From assembly GCF_004684905.1 (NCBI RefSeq), contig NZ_SRJC01000002.1, forward strand, positions 186,001 through 250,000: DNA of 64,000 bases. Direction: 5' to 3'. A model generated the notes under the pieces. The model made no database searches. It saw only the letters and a program-made list of their open reading frames with translations, and was not told the DNA's origin. Below are positions 34,775 to 42,850 of the stretch, one piece after another. This DNA comes from Halobacillus salinus. GTDB taxonomy: Bacteria > Bacillota > Bacilli > Bacillales > Halobacillaceae. The position numbers and the translations under genes were made by a program. Numbering within the stretch: position 1 is the first letter of the stretch; each line of letters begins with the position of its first letter.

Positions 34775-35485
34775 TCATGGTCTAGATGCACGCAATGTAA
34801 ACTTGTATTCATCACTTTTGAAGTGATTTTCGCTATACTCAAAGACCGTACCGTCTTCAAAAATACTATAAGAACGTATCTTTAAGATAGGTGTTTCGGT
34901 GTCTACCATCAATGCACGCGCAATATCTTCCTCAGGCAAAACAGGAATGACCTCTTGGAAACTATCTTTAATCTTCTTCCCTACTTCTTTCTCAATATAA
35001 TCATACTTTGAACCTGTCATTATTTTATACGATAAATTAGGGAACAAATCGACCGGTAGATACGTATCTTCCAGTACATACGGAACTTCATCTACAAGTC
35101 TTTGACGACGAACGTAGAAGACTTGATCTCCGTCCTTCAGCTTTAACATACGCTTCACTTGATCTTCAGGCTCAATCAATTGAAAATCCATCACCTTGTT
35201 GATTGGCTCCTTGTTTAAACTGCGCATTTCCTCCGTAAAGCTTATTAATTCAAAAATATTGTGCTCAATCTTCTGTTCTTTCACGTACGTACCGCTTCCT
35301 TGTATCTTTTCAAGCAGCCCTTCTTCAACCAGCAACTTAATAGCTTGTCTTACCGTAACTCTCGAGGCATCGAACTGTTTTGATAAATGCAGTTCCGTTG
35401 GGATCGACTCGCCTTCTTTCCATCGACCTTCTTCTATTTCATCCTTTATTTGTTGTGCAATCCTTCTATATAAAGGAGACCCCAT
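34775..35485 (-). CDS. GntR/HutC-family regulator (UTRA domain) of the PTS/GH4 pair
   Basis: From ATG 35485 (AAGGAGG eight bases upstream) the 236-residue protein has a GntR winged helix (RWKEGESIPTELHLSKQFDASRVTVRQAI, 35270-35450) and a UTRA ligand domain ending FEYSENHFKSDEYKFTL. TreR-like regulators of this type bind phosphorylated disaccharides. It is divergent from the 6-phospho-alpha-glucosidase and PTS genes with a perfect inverted repeat between them, so it probably represses both. Confidence 0.88.
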   Translation of the reverse strand: MGSPLYRRIAQQIKDEIEEGRWKEGESIPTELHLSKQFDASRVTVRQAIKLLVEEGLLEKIQGSGTYVKEQKIEHNIFELISFTEEMRSLNKEPINKVMDFQLIEPEDQVKRMLKLKDGDQVFYVRRQRLVDEVPYVLEDTYLPVDLFPNLSYKIMTGSKYDYIEKEVGKKIKDSFQEVIPVLPEEDIARALMVDTETPILKIRSYSIFEDGTVFEYSENHFKSDEYKFTLRASRP

Positions 35486-35545
35486 TTTAGCATCCTCCTT
35501 GGTGTCTAACGATGTTCTAAGTATAACAAAAAACAAAACAACATG

Positions 35546-35607
35546 TTGACGCTTCCAAACATATGTATTATATTTGTATTAAATATTTATTGATACAAAT
35601 ATAATAC
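35546..35607 (+). promoter_or_regulatory. promoter and operator of the GH4/PTS genes
   Basis: TTGACG (35546-35551) and TATATT (35569-35574) are 17 bp apart. A perfect 15-bp inverted repeat, GTATTATATTTGTAT (35565-35579) and ATACAAATATAATAC (35593-35607), covers the -10 and start region and is the likely binding site of the divergent GntR/UTRA regulator. Confidence 0.75.
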
Positions 35608-35625
35608 CTTTTGGAGGTCGTTATA

Positions 35626-36981
35626 ATGAAGAAGCAAAACTTAGTTGTTGTTGGCGGTGGAAGCACTTATACAATCGGCATGATTATGAGTCTGATCGCC
35701 GAAAAAGATCAATTCCCTTTGAAATCGATTACATTCTATGACACGAATTTTGAACGCCAAGAAAAAATAGCTAAAGCATCAGAAGTCATTTTACGTGAGA
35801 AATACCCTGAGTTAGAAAGCTTTTCCTACACAACAGATAAAGAGGAAGCATTATCGAATGCGGATTTTGTATTTGTTCAAATACGGACGGGCGGACTTGC
35901 GATGAGAGAACGTGATGAACAAATCCCATTACAGTACGACGCAGTCGGACAAGAAACTTGTGGACCGGGCGGCATGGCATATGGCCTTCGTTCTATAGGA
36001 GACATGGTGGATCTTGTAAATGACATACGCCACTATTCTCCTGAGGCGTGGATCTTGAACTATACGAACCCAGCTGCCATCGTCGCAGAGGCACTTCGCC
36101 GCGAGTTCCCACATGACAAGAAGTTGCTTAACATTTGCGATATGCCAGCTGCCATAATGGTGTCTTATGCTGGAATTTTAGGAAAAGACGTATTTGACCT
36201 TGTACCTGAATACTTCGGTCTCAACCACTTTGGCTGGTTTACAAAGGTTCTTGATAAAGAAGGTAACGACCACACAGATACGATTAAGCGTGCCATTACA
36301 GAAGACGGATTCATTCCTGAAGATGCCGAAATAGCGAACGATCCTTCTTGGATTAAAACGTTCAAACAAGTAGAACAGATGGTAACGGACTTCCCGGAGT
36401 ATTTACCAAACACGTATTTGCAATACTACCTGTACCCTTCTCAAATGGTTGAAAAAGAAGACCCAGCTAATACACGAGCACGACAAGTCATCAACGGACG
36501 TGAAGCACGAGTCCTTCAATTGGCTGATCAAATCATCAAAGACGATACAACCGCCAATGTTGAACTCGAAGTCGACATTCACGGAAGGTACATGATTCGG
36601 GTTGCCGCTTCTATGGCTTACAATAACGGAGATATCTTCATCGTCATGGTGGAGAATAACGGTACCATTGCAAACCTTCCAGATGATGCGATGGTCGAGG
36701 TACCCGCTATGATGACAAATCGCGGTCCGAAACCATTTTCTGTCGGCCCTATTTCCACCTTCTACAAGGGATTAATAGAAGGACAACTCGCTTATGAGAA
36801 ACTCGTGGTGGATGCTTACTATGAAAATAGTTATGAGAAAGCACTTCAAGCTTTGACATTGAACAGAACGGTAGTGGATGCTCCACGCGCTAGAAAAATT
36901 CTAGATGACCTTATTGATGCGAACAAAGAATTTTGGCCAGAGCTCCATAAGAATAAACAGTTGGTTTCTCAGTCTTCCTAA
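35626..36981 (+). CDS. glvA: 6-phospho-alpha-glucosidase, GH4
   Basis: A 451-residue GH4 enzyme (start 35626, GGAGG eight bases upstream). Features are the NAD+-binding VVVGGGSTYTIG, the metal/substrate motifs VGQETCGPGGMAYGLRSI, NYTNPAAIVAEA and NICDMP with the catalytic-metal Cys, and FGLNHFGW. It closely follows B. subtilis MalA/GlvA in these motifs. GH4 enzymes of this type cleave maltose-6'-phosphate and related phospho-alpha-glucosides by an NAD+/Mn2+ oxidation-elimination mechanism. The PTS permease gene next to it supplies the phosphorylated sugar. Confidence 0.9.
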   Translation: MKKQNLVVVGGGSTYTIGMIMSLIAEKDQFPLKSITFYDTNFERQEKIAKASEVILREKYPELESFSYTTDKEEALSNADFVFVQIRTGGLAMRERDEQIPLQYDAVGQETCGPGGMAYGLRSIGDMVDLVNDIRHYSPEAWILNYTNPAAIVAEALRREFPHDKKLLNICDMPAAIMVSYAGILGKDVFDLVPEYFGLNHFGWFTKVLDKEGNDHTDTIKRAITEDGFIPEDAEIANDPSWIKTFKQVEQMVTDFPEYLPNTYLQYYLYPSQMVEKEDPANTRARQVINGREARVLQLADQIIKDDTTANVELEVDIHGRYMIRVAASMAYNNGDIFIVMVENNGTIANLPDDAMVEVPAMMTNRGPKPFSVGPISTFYKGLIEGQLAYEKLVVDAYYENSYEKALQALTLNRTVVDAPRARKILDDLIDANKEFWPELHKNKQLVSQSS

Positions 36982-36987
36982 TAACCA

Positions 36988-37040
36988 CTCCCGGGACGCG
37001 TTCCCGGGTCTATTCTTAACTTACGAAGAAAGCGTTTCCT
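36988..37040 (+). promoter_or_regulatory. intercistronic hairpin and cre-like site
   Basis: CCCGGGA / TCCCGGG (36990-36996, 37002-37008) forms a stable hairpin with a weak U-tract after it. AAGAAAGCGTTTCCT (37026-37040) matches the CcpA cre consensus with one deviation (A for T at the second position). Together they could damp or glucose-repress PTS expression. Confidence 0.5.
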
Positions 37041-37058
37041 TATAAAGGAGGATAATAG

Positions 37059-38612
37059 ATGAAGAAATACTTCGGCAGTTTACAGAAGTTCGGCAAATCA
37101 CTCATGGTTCCGGTAGCTTTGCTTCCAGCAGCCGGTATTCTGCTAGGATTCGGTGCAGCCTTGACAGGTCCTCTCGCAGATTCCCTTACATTCTTGCAAA
37201 ATGATGCGATTCAATTCATTGGCAATGGAATGTCTGATATAGGTATTAGTATATTTAACAACTTAGCTGTAATCTTTGCGATCGGTGTAGCGATTGGATT
37301 AACAGGAGGTTCTGGGATTGCAGCCTTAGCAGCATTATTGGGATACATCATTATGAATAAGACGATATCTTTTGCACTCGGTATCACACCTGACATGGTA
37401 TCCGAGAGTGGCGAATATGGAATGGCCTTAGGAATTCCGACATTAGAAACAGGGGTTCTTGGAGGTATAGTCGTCGGTTTACTCGCAGTTTGGATTTATA
37501 ACAAATTCCACGAGTTCGACCCACCAGAAGTATTAGGTTTCTTTGCAGGAGACCGTTCTGTTGGAATCGCCATGGTTTTCACTTCTATTCTGCTTGCAAT
37601 GGTGATGATGGTCGTTTGGCCACCGGTACAAACTGGTATTAACGCAGTTGCCAACGTAATCGCAAACGGATCAACCAATCCACTATACATCGGTCTATAT
37701 GGCTTTCTTGAACGTGCCTTGATCCCAACAGGTCTTCATCATATTTGGTATGCTCCATTCTTATGGACATCACTTGGTGGAACAACGGAAGTCGCAGGGA
37801 GTATGGTGTCTGGTGACCAATACATCTTCCTAGCACAAATCGCAGAAGGTGTCGATGTTACAGCTGGACGGTTCATGGCTGGTAAGTTCCCTGTTATCAT
37901 GTTCGGATTATTAGGTGCGGCACTTGCTATGTATCGACGTGCTGATAAGAATAACCAACCCGTAGTAAAAGGTATGCTCATCGCAGCGGCAGGTACAGCT
38001 TTCCTGACAGGTATTACAGAACCGATTGAATTCACCTTCCTATTTGTGGCACCACTGCTATTTGTTTTTCATGCCTTATTAGCTGGTGTGTCGTATGCTG
38101 TTATGTACATGTTAGATGTTCACCTTGGATGGGCTGGCGGCTCAGGTCTGATCGACTTCATCTTAGTGAACGCCTTACCTGGTACAGGAAACTGGTGGAT
38201 GAACATCGTAGTTGGAGCTGTATTCTTTGTTATCTACTACTTCTCCTTCTCCTTTGCCATTAAGAAATGGGATCTTGCAACTCCTGGACGTGGCGGTCAA
38301 GAGAATAAGTTATATACCCGCAAAGACTTGAATGAGAAAAAATCAAACAAGTCTTCTCAAACCAAAGAGACTGCTGTCGCTATCATGGATGCATTAGGCG
38401 GCGAGCAAAACTTGAAGCATGTAGATGCATGTTTCACTAGATTAAGAGTAGAAGTCTCCCAAGTAAGTGAAATCGATGAGGATCAACTGAAAGCATTGGG
38501 GGCAGCAGGTGTCGTGAAAGTAGATCACAACATCCAAGCTATTTTCGGCGGACGCTCCGACCTTTATAAGAATGAAATCAACCGTCTTATTAAAGAAAAC
38601 AATGCCTCCTAG
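37059..38612 (+). CDS. PTS alpha-glucoside transporter, EIICB
   Basis: A 517-residue fusion: EIIC (about 1-420, ten or so TM segments, with GITEPIEFTFLFVAPLLF) and EIIB (about 432-510) with the phosphorylated cysteine in DACFTRLRVEV. There is no EIIA domain, so a general EIIA (glucose type) must donate phosphate. It matches the MalP/GlvC branch. Placed 77 bp after the GH4 gene; AAAGGAGG precedes its ATG. Confidence 0.92.
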   Translation: MKKYFGSLQKFGKSLMVPVALLPAAGILLGFGAALTGPLADSLTFLQNDAIQFIGNGMSDIGISIFNNLAVIFAIGVAIGLTGGSGIAALAALLGYIIMNKTISFALGITPDMVSESGEYGMALGIPTLETGVLGGIVVGLLAVWIYNKFHEFDPPEVLGFFAGDRSVGIAMVFTSILLAMVMMVVWPPVQTGINAVANVIANGSTNPLYIGLYGFLERALIPTGLHHIWYAPFLWTSLGGTTEVAGSMVSGDQYIFLAQIAEGVDVTAGRFMAGKFPVIMFGLLGAALAMYRRADKNNQPVVKGMLIAAAGTAFLTGITEPIEFTFLFVAPLLFVFHALLAGVSYAVMYMLDVHLGWAGGSGLIDFILVNALPGTGNWWMNIVVGAVFFVIYYFSFSFAIKKWDLATPGRGGQENKLYTRKDLNEKKSNKSSQTKETAVAIMDALGGEQNLKHVDACFTRLRVEVSQVSEIDEDQLKALGAAGVVKVDHNIQAIFGGRSDLYKNEINRLIKENNAS

Positions 38613-38616
38613 ACAT

Positions 38617-38650
38617 AAAGACTCCATCAGCTGATGGAGTCTTTTCTTTC
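38617..38650 (+). terminator. terminator of the GH4/PTS operon
   Basis: AAAGACTCCATCAG / CTGATGGAGTCTTT is a perfect 14-bp repeat followed by TCTTTC. Confidence 0.85.
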
Positions 38651-38662
38651 TAAATTATTCCT

Positions 38663-39313
38663 TTAAGTAATAACCATCATAAGAGCCTGAAACCCTTGAT
38701 ACCCAAACTTCACACCAAACCCAATCAGAACAAAACTTGCTACAACGTGCACCATTCTCAGCACAAACGGTGAAGCTAACAAGCGACCGAAATGAGTAGT
38801 AAACGCCAAGTTCAGATTCCAAAGACCAATCCCGACAAACACCAGCACACTAAGCAAAAAAGAAGTCATCACGTTTTCCTCGTGAAAGGCACCACTTAAA
38901 ACAGAGCCATAAATGCTGATCCAAAACAGCAAATTCATTGGATTAGTACCAGCAATGAAGAACCCTTTTAAAAAAGAATTCCAGCGAAGGTAGGTTGGTT
39001 TGGCAGAACGTTCATCGGATTGATCGCTCATCAAGTTCGGGGCTTTCAAGCTCACTAACCCACTATGTATGAGAACTACCGCCCCCATCATCATGAGCAA
39101 TATTTTTACCCAGGTTACTGATAAGAGAGCAGACATCCCGAGAAACATTGCCCCCATTAGAAGTAAATCAGAGGACATTCCACCAATTCCGACGAATAAC
39201 GCTGCCCAGAAACCGTACGAAAGCCCGCGTTTGACGATTTCGATATTGATGGGACCGACGGGAGCAGCTATGGACAAACCTAGAAATATATTGCCAATTA
39301 TCATGCCTAGCAT
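38663..39313 (-). CDS. LysE/RhtB-family amino acid exporter
   Basis: A 216-residue membrane protein with six hydrophobic segments and the LysE start motif GLSIAAPVGPINIEIVKRGLSYG. A later NPMNLLFWISIYG is also typical. It exports an amino acid or derivative not evident from context. No lysine riboswitch is seen in the 64-bp leader. Confidence 0.85.
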   Translation of the reverse strand: MLGMIIGNIFLGLSIAAPVGPINIEIVKRGLSYGFWAALFVGIGGMSSDLLLMGAMFLGMSALLSVTWVKILLMMMGAVVLIHSGLVSLKAPNLMSDQSDERSAKPTYLRWNSFLKGFFIAGTNPMNLLFWISIYGSVLSGAFHEENVMTSFLLSVLVFVGIGLWNLNLAFTTHFGRLLASPFVLRMVHVVASFVLIGFGVKFGYQGFQALMMVIT

Positions 39314-39340
39314 CTAAGACGTCTCCTCCATAGAAAGATA

Positions 39341-39366
39341 AAAGAGAGACGACCATCGCCTCTCCT
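39341..39366 (-). terminator. terminator of the cupredoxin gene
   Basis: GAGAGACG-N4-CGCCTCTC-type stem with one mismatch and a short T-run on the minus strand; between the cupredoxin stop and the LysE start. Confidence 0.5.
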
Positions 39367-39377
39367 TCTATCACGAA

Positions 39378-39830
39378 TTAATCGACGACAATATAAGCAA
39401 TCATCGGTCCATTGGTTGAGGTATCTGCGTGCGTCGAGCAAATCAGGCGATAAATTCCCTCTTTATCGAATTTGACATCCACTACCGTTTCTTTTCCTTG
39501 TTGAACCGTTCCTTTAATGTCTGTCCCTTCAATATAGAAAGGATGTTCTTGACCATTCACACCGAAAATGTTCAACTGGACGGCTTCTCCTTTTTCAACA
39601 AAGATGGTCCCAGGATCCCAGCGATAAGCCTCTATTTCCTGTCCATCCTTTGTCTCTGCCTTGAACTCTCCCGTAACGAGGTTTACGACGCGAGGCTCCC
39701 CTTTTTCCATCCCTATCGTCGGAACAGCCCCTTTCCAAACGACATTCACAATCATATAAGCAGCAAAAGCAATCACAAGCGCGCCAGCTATCAGTCCGAT
39801 TTTCTTAGCAGATAAAATAAGAGCACCCAT
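39378..39830 (-). CDS. membrane-anchored cupredoxin
   Basis: An N-terminal TM anchor (residues 8-30) is followed by a beta-rich domain with type 1 copper ligands in the order His (EHPFYIEG), Cys (RLICSTH), His in the same motif, and Met (NGPMIAYI). It resembles the cupredoxin fold of cytochrome oxidase subunit II but keeps one Cys only, so it is a blue-copper-type site rather than CuA. An imperfect stem (39844-39880) lies in the leader just before the ribosome binding site. Likely an extracytoplasmic electron carrier; partner unknown. Confidence 0.8.
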   Translation of the reverse strand: MGALILSAKKIGLIAGALVIAFAAYMIVNVVWKGAVPTIGMEKGEPRVVNLVTGEFKAETKDGQEIEAYRWDPGTIFVEKGEAVQLNIFGVNGQEHPFYIEGTDIKGTVQQGKETVVDVKFDKEGIYRLICSTHADTSTNGPMIAYIVVD

Positions 39831-39912
39831 CTACATTCCCCCTAAGGCTTGTTTGTTCATGTATATGCGAACATGCCTTGAGCTTGTCTACTTTTTCTTA
39901 AAACGACAAATC

Positions 39913-40091
39913 AAAAGGGAGTTCCTTTTTCCAGAGTGTCGACAAAGTATCGTCGGTTCTTCCATGTGTAGAAAAGTGGCGTTGGAGAAACGGTCCGCAT
40001 TCCATGCCACGAACACTATATTTCATTACAAAACCAAACTCTACGCTTTTTAACAACCTGAAAAAGGGAGCTTCTATAAGAAGCTCCCTTT
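39913..40091. repeat. palindromic dispersed element, copy B
   Basis: A short core (39932-40060) shares GTGTCGA, AAAGTAT, CGGTTCTTCCATGTGTAGAAAAGTGG and the ending AAAACCAA...TTTAACAACCT with copies A and C, but its centre is deleted. The right end abuts the terminator of the next gene (40061-40091) and the left end carries AAAAGGGAG plus CCTTTTT, which looks like a collapsed copy of that terminator. Confidence 0.6.
40061..40091 (-). terminator. terminator of the haloperoxidase-like gene
   Basis: AAAGGGAGCTTC-TATAA-GAAGCTCCCTTT, perfect 12-bp stem, T-run on the minus strand, three bases after the stop at 40094. Confidence 0.85.
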
Positions 40092-40093
40092 GC

Positions 40094-40984
40094 TTAGAAG
40101 AACAATTTCGGATGAGATTCGTCACTAGAGTAGTCCCATTCATCCAACAACAAGGAATCACAATGTGTGTCATAGTCGAACGGAATGACTTGTTTATAGT
40201 CAGTCGGTAAGATATCCGCATCCTTGTATGAGCGGAAAGGACGGTCTAATGGTAATCCATTGACTTCATCTTTTTTCAGTTCTTCGACGACAATGCGCCC
40301 TATTTGCCTGCCTAATCGCAGTCCTTGTTCATTATCAGCTGGGTAGTGCACACCCGCATATAATCTAGAGGCAGCATTCTCTTCTGCGATGTGGTGCAGC
40401 TTTCTTCTTTCTGAAGGGAAGAAGTAGCTTAAGATGACTTCCGCCGCTCCTGATACCGTTGCGTGCCCGGATGGATAGGACGGGTGGTTCGGCATACAAA
40501 CAACGGTAGCGAGGTCTTGGTCAAGCTGGTTCGGCCTTGGCACAAGCCATTTATACTTCAAATACCAGCATACGACAAAGGCGTCGTTCATGCCGCTGAA
40601 TAGCGCTCCGAGAATTCTAGCTGCACGAGGTGCTTCCACCTGATAGGTGTCAATTAACCGGTCTACAATCGGTATCCACTGCTTGGACGGTGGTCCGCTT
40701 CCCCAGTATTTTGCTATTTTTATTTGATCTTCCGTTAGATGAGCAAGTGTGTCTTGCACCAACCTGAGTTGATGTAGAAAATCAATCGTGTCTGGATCTT
40801 TGATTGCTAAACGGATTGGACGTCCATCAAGCTTCTTAAATCCGTGCCTGCGACTATGTTTAATGAAATAGGTCTTCCACTGTCCTGCTTCTGGCTCTAC
40901 CCCACCGCGGATGGTCGGAGGAGCGGATGCGCCTGCATAAGGGACATCCGTCCACGAAGGCAGTGATGAATATCGTTCACTCAT
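40094..40984 (-). CDS. vanadium-dependent haloperoxidase / PAP2-like protein
   Basis: The 296-residue protein has the acid phosphatase/vanadate-binding motifs in order: KYKWLVPRP, PSYPSGHATVSGAAEVIL and SRLYAGVHYPADNEQG. This set is shared by vanadium haloperoxidases and PAP2 phosphatases; the absence of TM segments and the extended N-terminal helical part favour the soluble haloperoxidase-like group. Whether it holds vanadate or acts as a phosphatase cannot be told. No signal peptide. Confidence 0.78.
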   Translation of the reverse strand: MSERYSSLPSWTDVPYAGASAPPTIRGGVEPEAGQWKTYFIKHSRRHGFKKLDGRPIRLAIKDPDTIDFLHQLRLVQDTLAHLTEDQIKIAKYWGSGPPSKQWIPIVDRLIDTYQVEAPRAARILGALFSGMNDAFVVCWYLKYKWLVPRPNQLDQDLATVVCMPNHPSYPSGHATVSGAAEVILSYFFPSERRKLHHIAEENAASRLYAGVHYPADNEQGLRLGRQIGRIVVEELKKDEVNGLPLDRPFRSYKDADILPTDYKQVIPFDYDTHCDSLLLDEWDYSSDESHPKLFF

Positions 40985-41044
40985 TTACATACCCCTTTTT
41001 TACTATAGGGTATGTCCGAGAGCAGGGAGGCGTGTGTCATATTC

Positions 41045-42850
41045 TTAAGATAAGGCTTGGTTTTCTGCCATTTGGGTTCTCACTAAGTCGGCATAAAAAC
41101 CATTCTGTTTTACCAATTCCCGGTGAGAGCCCTTTTCGATGATGCGACCTTCCTGCAACACGAGGATTAGATCTGCCGAACGGATCGTATTCAAACGGTG
41201 GGCGATTACAAAGCTCGTCCGGTTTTTCATGAGCTTCGCTAACGCGTCATTTATTTTCATCTCTGTCACGGTATCAATACTGCTTGTCGCCTCGTCTAGA
41301 ATGAGTAAAGAAGGATCGGCGATCATCGCTCTTGCAATCGACAACAACTGTCGTTGACCATGACTGACTCCATGACCGTCTGAATCAAGCACGGTATCAT
41401 ACCCGCCTGGCAGCTGACGAATGAACTCATCTGCATGGGCAAGACGAGCTGCCTCCTCCACTTCTTCATCCGTCGCTTCAAGCTTCCCGTACCGGATATT
41501 CTCTCTAATCGTCGTATGGAACATCGTCGAGTCTTGCAGTACCACACCCATCTGACTCCGCAGGCTTTCCCTTGTTACGTCTTGCAGGGGATGATCGTCT
41601 ATATAAATGCCACCTTTGGTCGGTTCATAAAAACGGGACAGCAGCGAAATGATAGTGGTTTTCCCCGCTCCTGTCGGGCCTACCAAAGCGATTGTCTCTC
41701 CCGGCTTCGCTTGGAATGAAATATTTTGCAAAGTAGGTTGGTCATTTTCATAAGAAAAGTCTACCTCTTCAAAGCGCACATCGCCTTTCACATTAGAGAT
41801 ACGGTTCGCATACTGTTCGTCCTTTTCTTCTTCACTTTGGTCGATGATATCGAATACCCGCTCCGCCCCTGCGACGGCTGACAAGATCATATTGAATTGG
41901 TTAGCCAAGTCATTCAGAGGCCTCGTGAACTGCCTGGAGTAGGTCGTGAACGTGACGATGATTCCGATCGAGATGTACCCGTTGACCGCTAACAACCCAC
42001 CTCCACCGACAATGATGGCAAAGCTGACGTTATTCAACATGTTCATTAGCTTAGGTATGAACCCGGTATAAACCTGTGCCCAATAACCCGAATCGCGCAG
42101 TGCTTCATTTTTGGCTTTGAAGTCTTCTATTACTTTCTCTTCGCGGGAAAACATCGATACAATCGTTTGCCCCGAGAACATTTCTTCTACGTAGCCATTC
42201 ACTTCTCCCAAATGGTTCTGCTGTTGTTTGAAATACTTTCCGGTCCGCTTGGTGATCCATTTCATTCCAAAGTACATGACAGGAACAATGGTGACCGTCA
42301 ACAACGTTAACAACGGACTGAGCCAGATCATCATTACGAGCGTTCCTGTGATCGTAAGAACACTCGTCACAAACTGTACTACGGCCGTATTCAGTGTTCT
42401 ACTCACATTCTCCATATCATTGGTCAGCCGACTCATCAGCTCTCCTTGCTGATACTTTTGGAAAAATAAAATGGGCAGGCGCTGCATATGAGAAAATAGA
42501 TGATTTCTCATCTTATACACAGCATTTTGAGCAATCCCGATCATCCAGTAGTTTTGCAACCACAAAAACCCGGACTGAAACGCATAGACGAAGAGAAGCA
42601 AGAGCAGCATTCGAAAAAGGACAGACGGATTCGGTTCTGAAACAACTAAGTCGACCGCTCTTCCCAACAAGTAAGGGCCGATAAGCGACAGAGCAGAGCT
42701 TGCCACTATGAGCGAAAGCACCACAAAAAACATCTTTCTCTCAGATGCCATATAGGAAAATATCCGTTTTATTGTCGAACGGATATCATCAACCTTTGGT
42801 GGTGCGGTCCCAATTCCTTGGTGCCGACGGATATTTGAGCGGGTTACCAT
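41045..42850 (-). CDS. ABC exporter half-transporter, catalytic partner
   Basis: A 601-residue type I exporter half: six TM segments (about 40-330) and an NBD with Walker A GPTGAGKTT, signature VSHGQRQLLS, Walker B LLILDEATSSID with the catalytic glutamate, and H-loop IAHRLNT. It follows its partner with no gap (stop and start adjoin at 42850/42851), as in the B. subtilis YfiB-YfiC pair. The signature motif is altered (VSHGQ for LSGGQ), which together with the partner's changes predicts one normal and one degenerate ATP site. Confidence 0.9.
   Translation of the reverse strand: MVTRSNIRRHQGIGTAPPKVDDIRSTIKRIFSYMASERKMFFVVLSLIVASSALSLIGPYLLGRAVDLVVSEPNPSVLFRMLLLLLFVYAFQSGFLWLQNYWMIGIAQNAVYKMRNHLFSHMQRLPILFFQKYQQGELMSRLTNDMENVSRTLNTAVVQFVTSVLTITGTLVMMIWLSPLLTLLTVTIVPVMYFGMKWITKRTGKYFKQQQNHLGEVNGYVEEMFSGQTIVSMFSREEKVIEDFKAKNEALRDSGYWAQVYTGFIPKLMNMLNNVSFAIIVGGGGLLAVNGYISIGIIVTFTTYSRQFTRPLNDLANQFNMILSAVAGAERVFDIIDQSEEEKDEQYANRISNVKGDVRFEEVDFSYENDQPTLQNISFQAKPGETIALVGPTGAGKTTIISLLSRFYEPTKGGIYIDDHPLQDVTRESLRSQMGVVLQDSTMFHTTIRENIRYGKLEATDEEVEEAARLAHADEFIRQLPGGYDTVLDSDGHGVSHGQRQLLSIARAMIADPSLLILDEATSSIDTVTEMKINDALAKLMKNRTSFVIAHRLNTIRSADLILVLQEGRIIEKGSHRELVKQNGFYADLVRTQMAENQALS

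Noticed and set aside
39844-39880. Riboswitch in the cupredoxin leader
   Set aside because: Only a single imperfect stem is visible; nothing matches a known riboswitch architecture.
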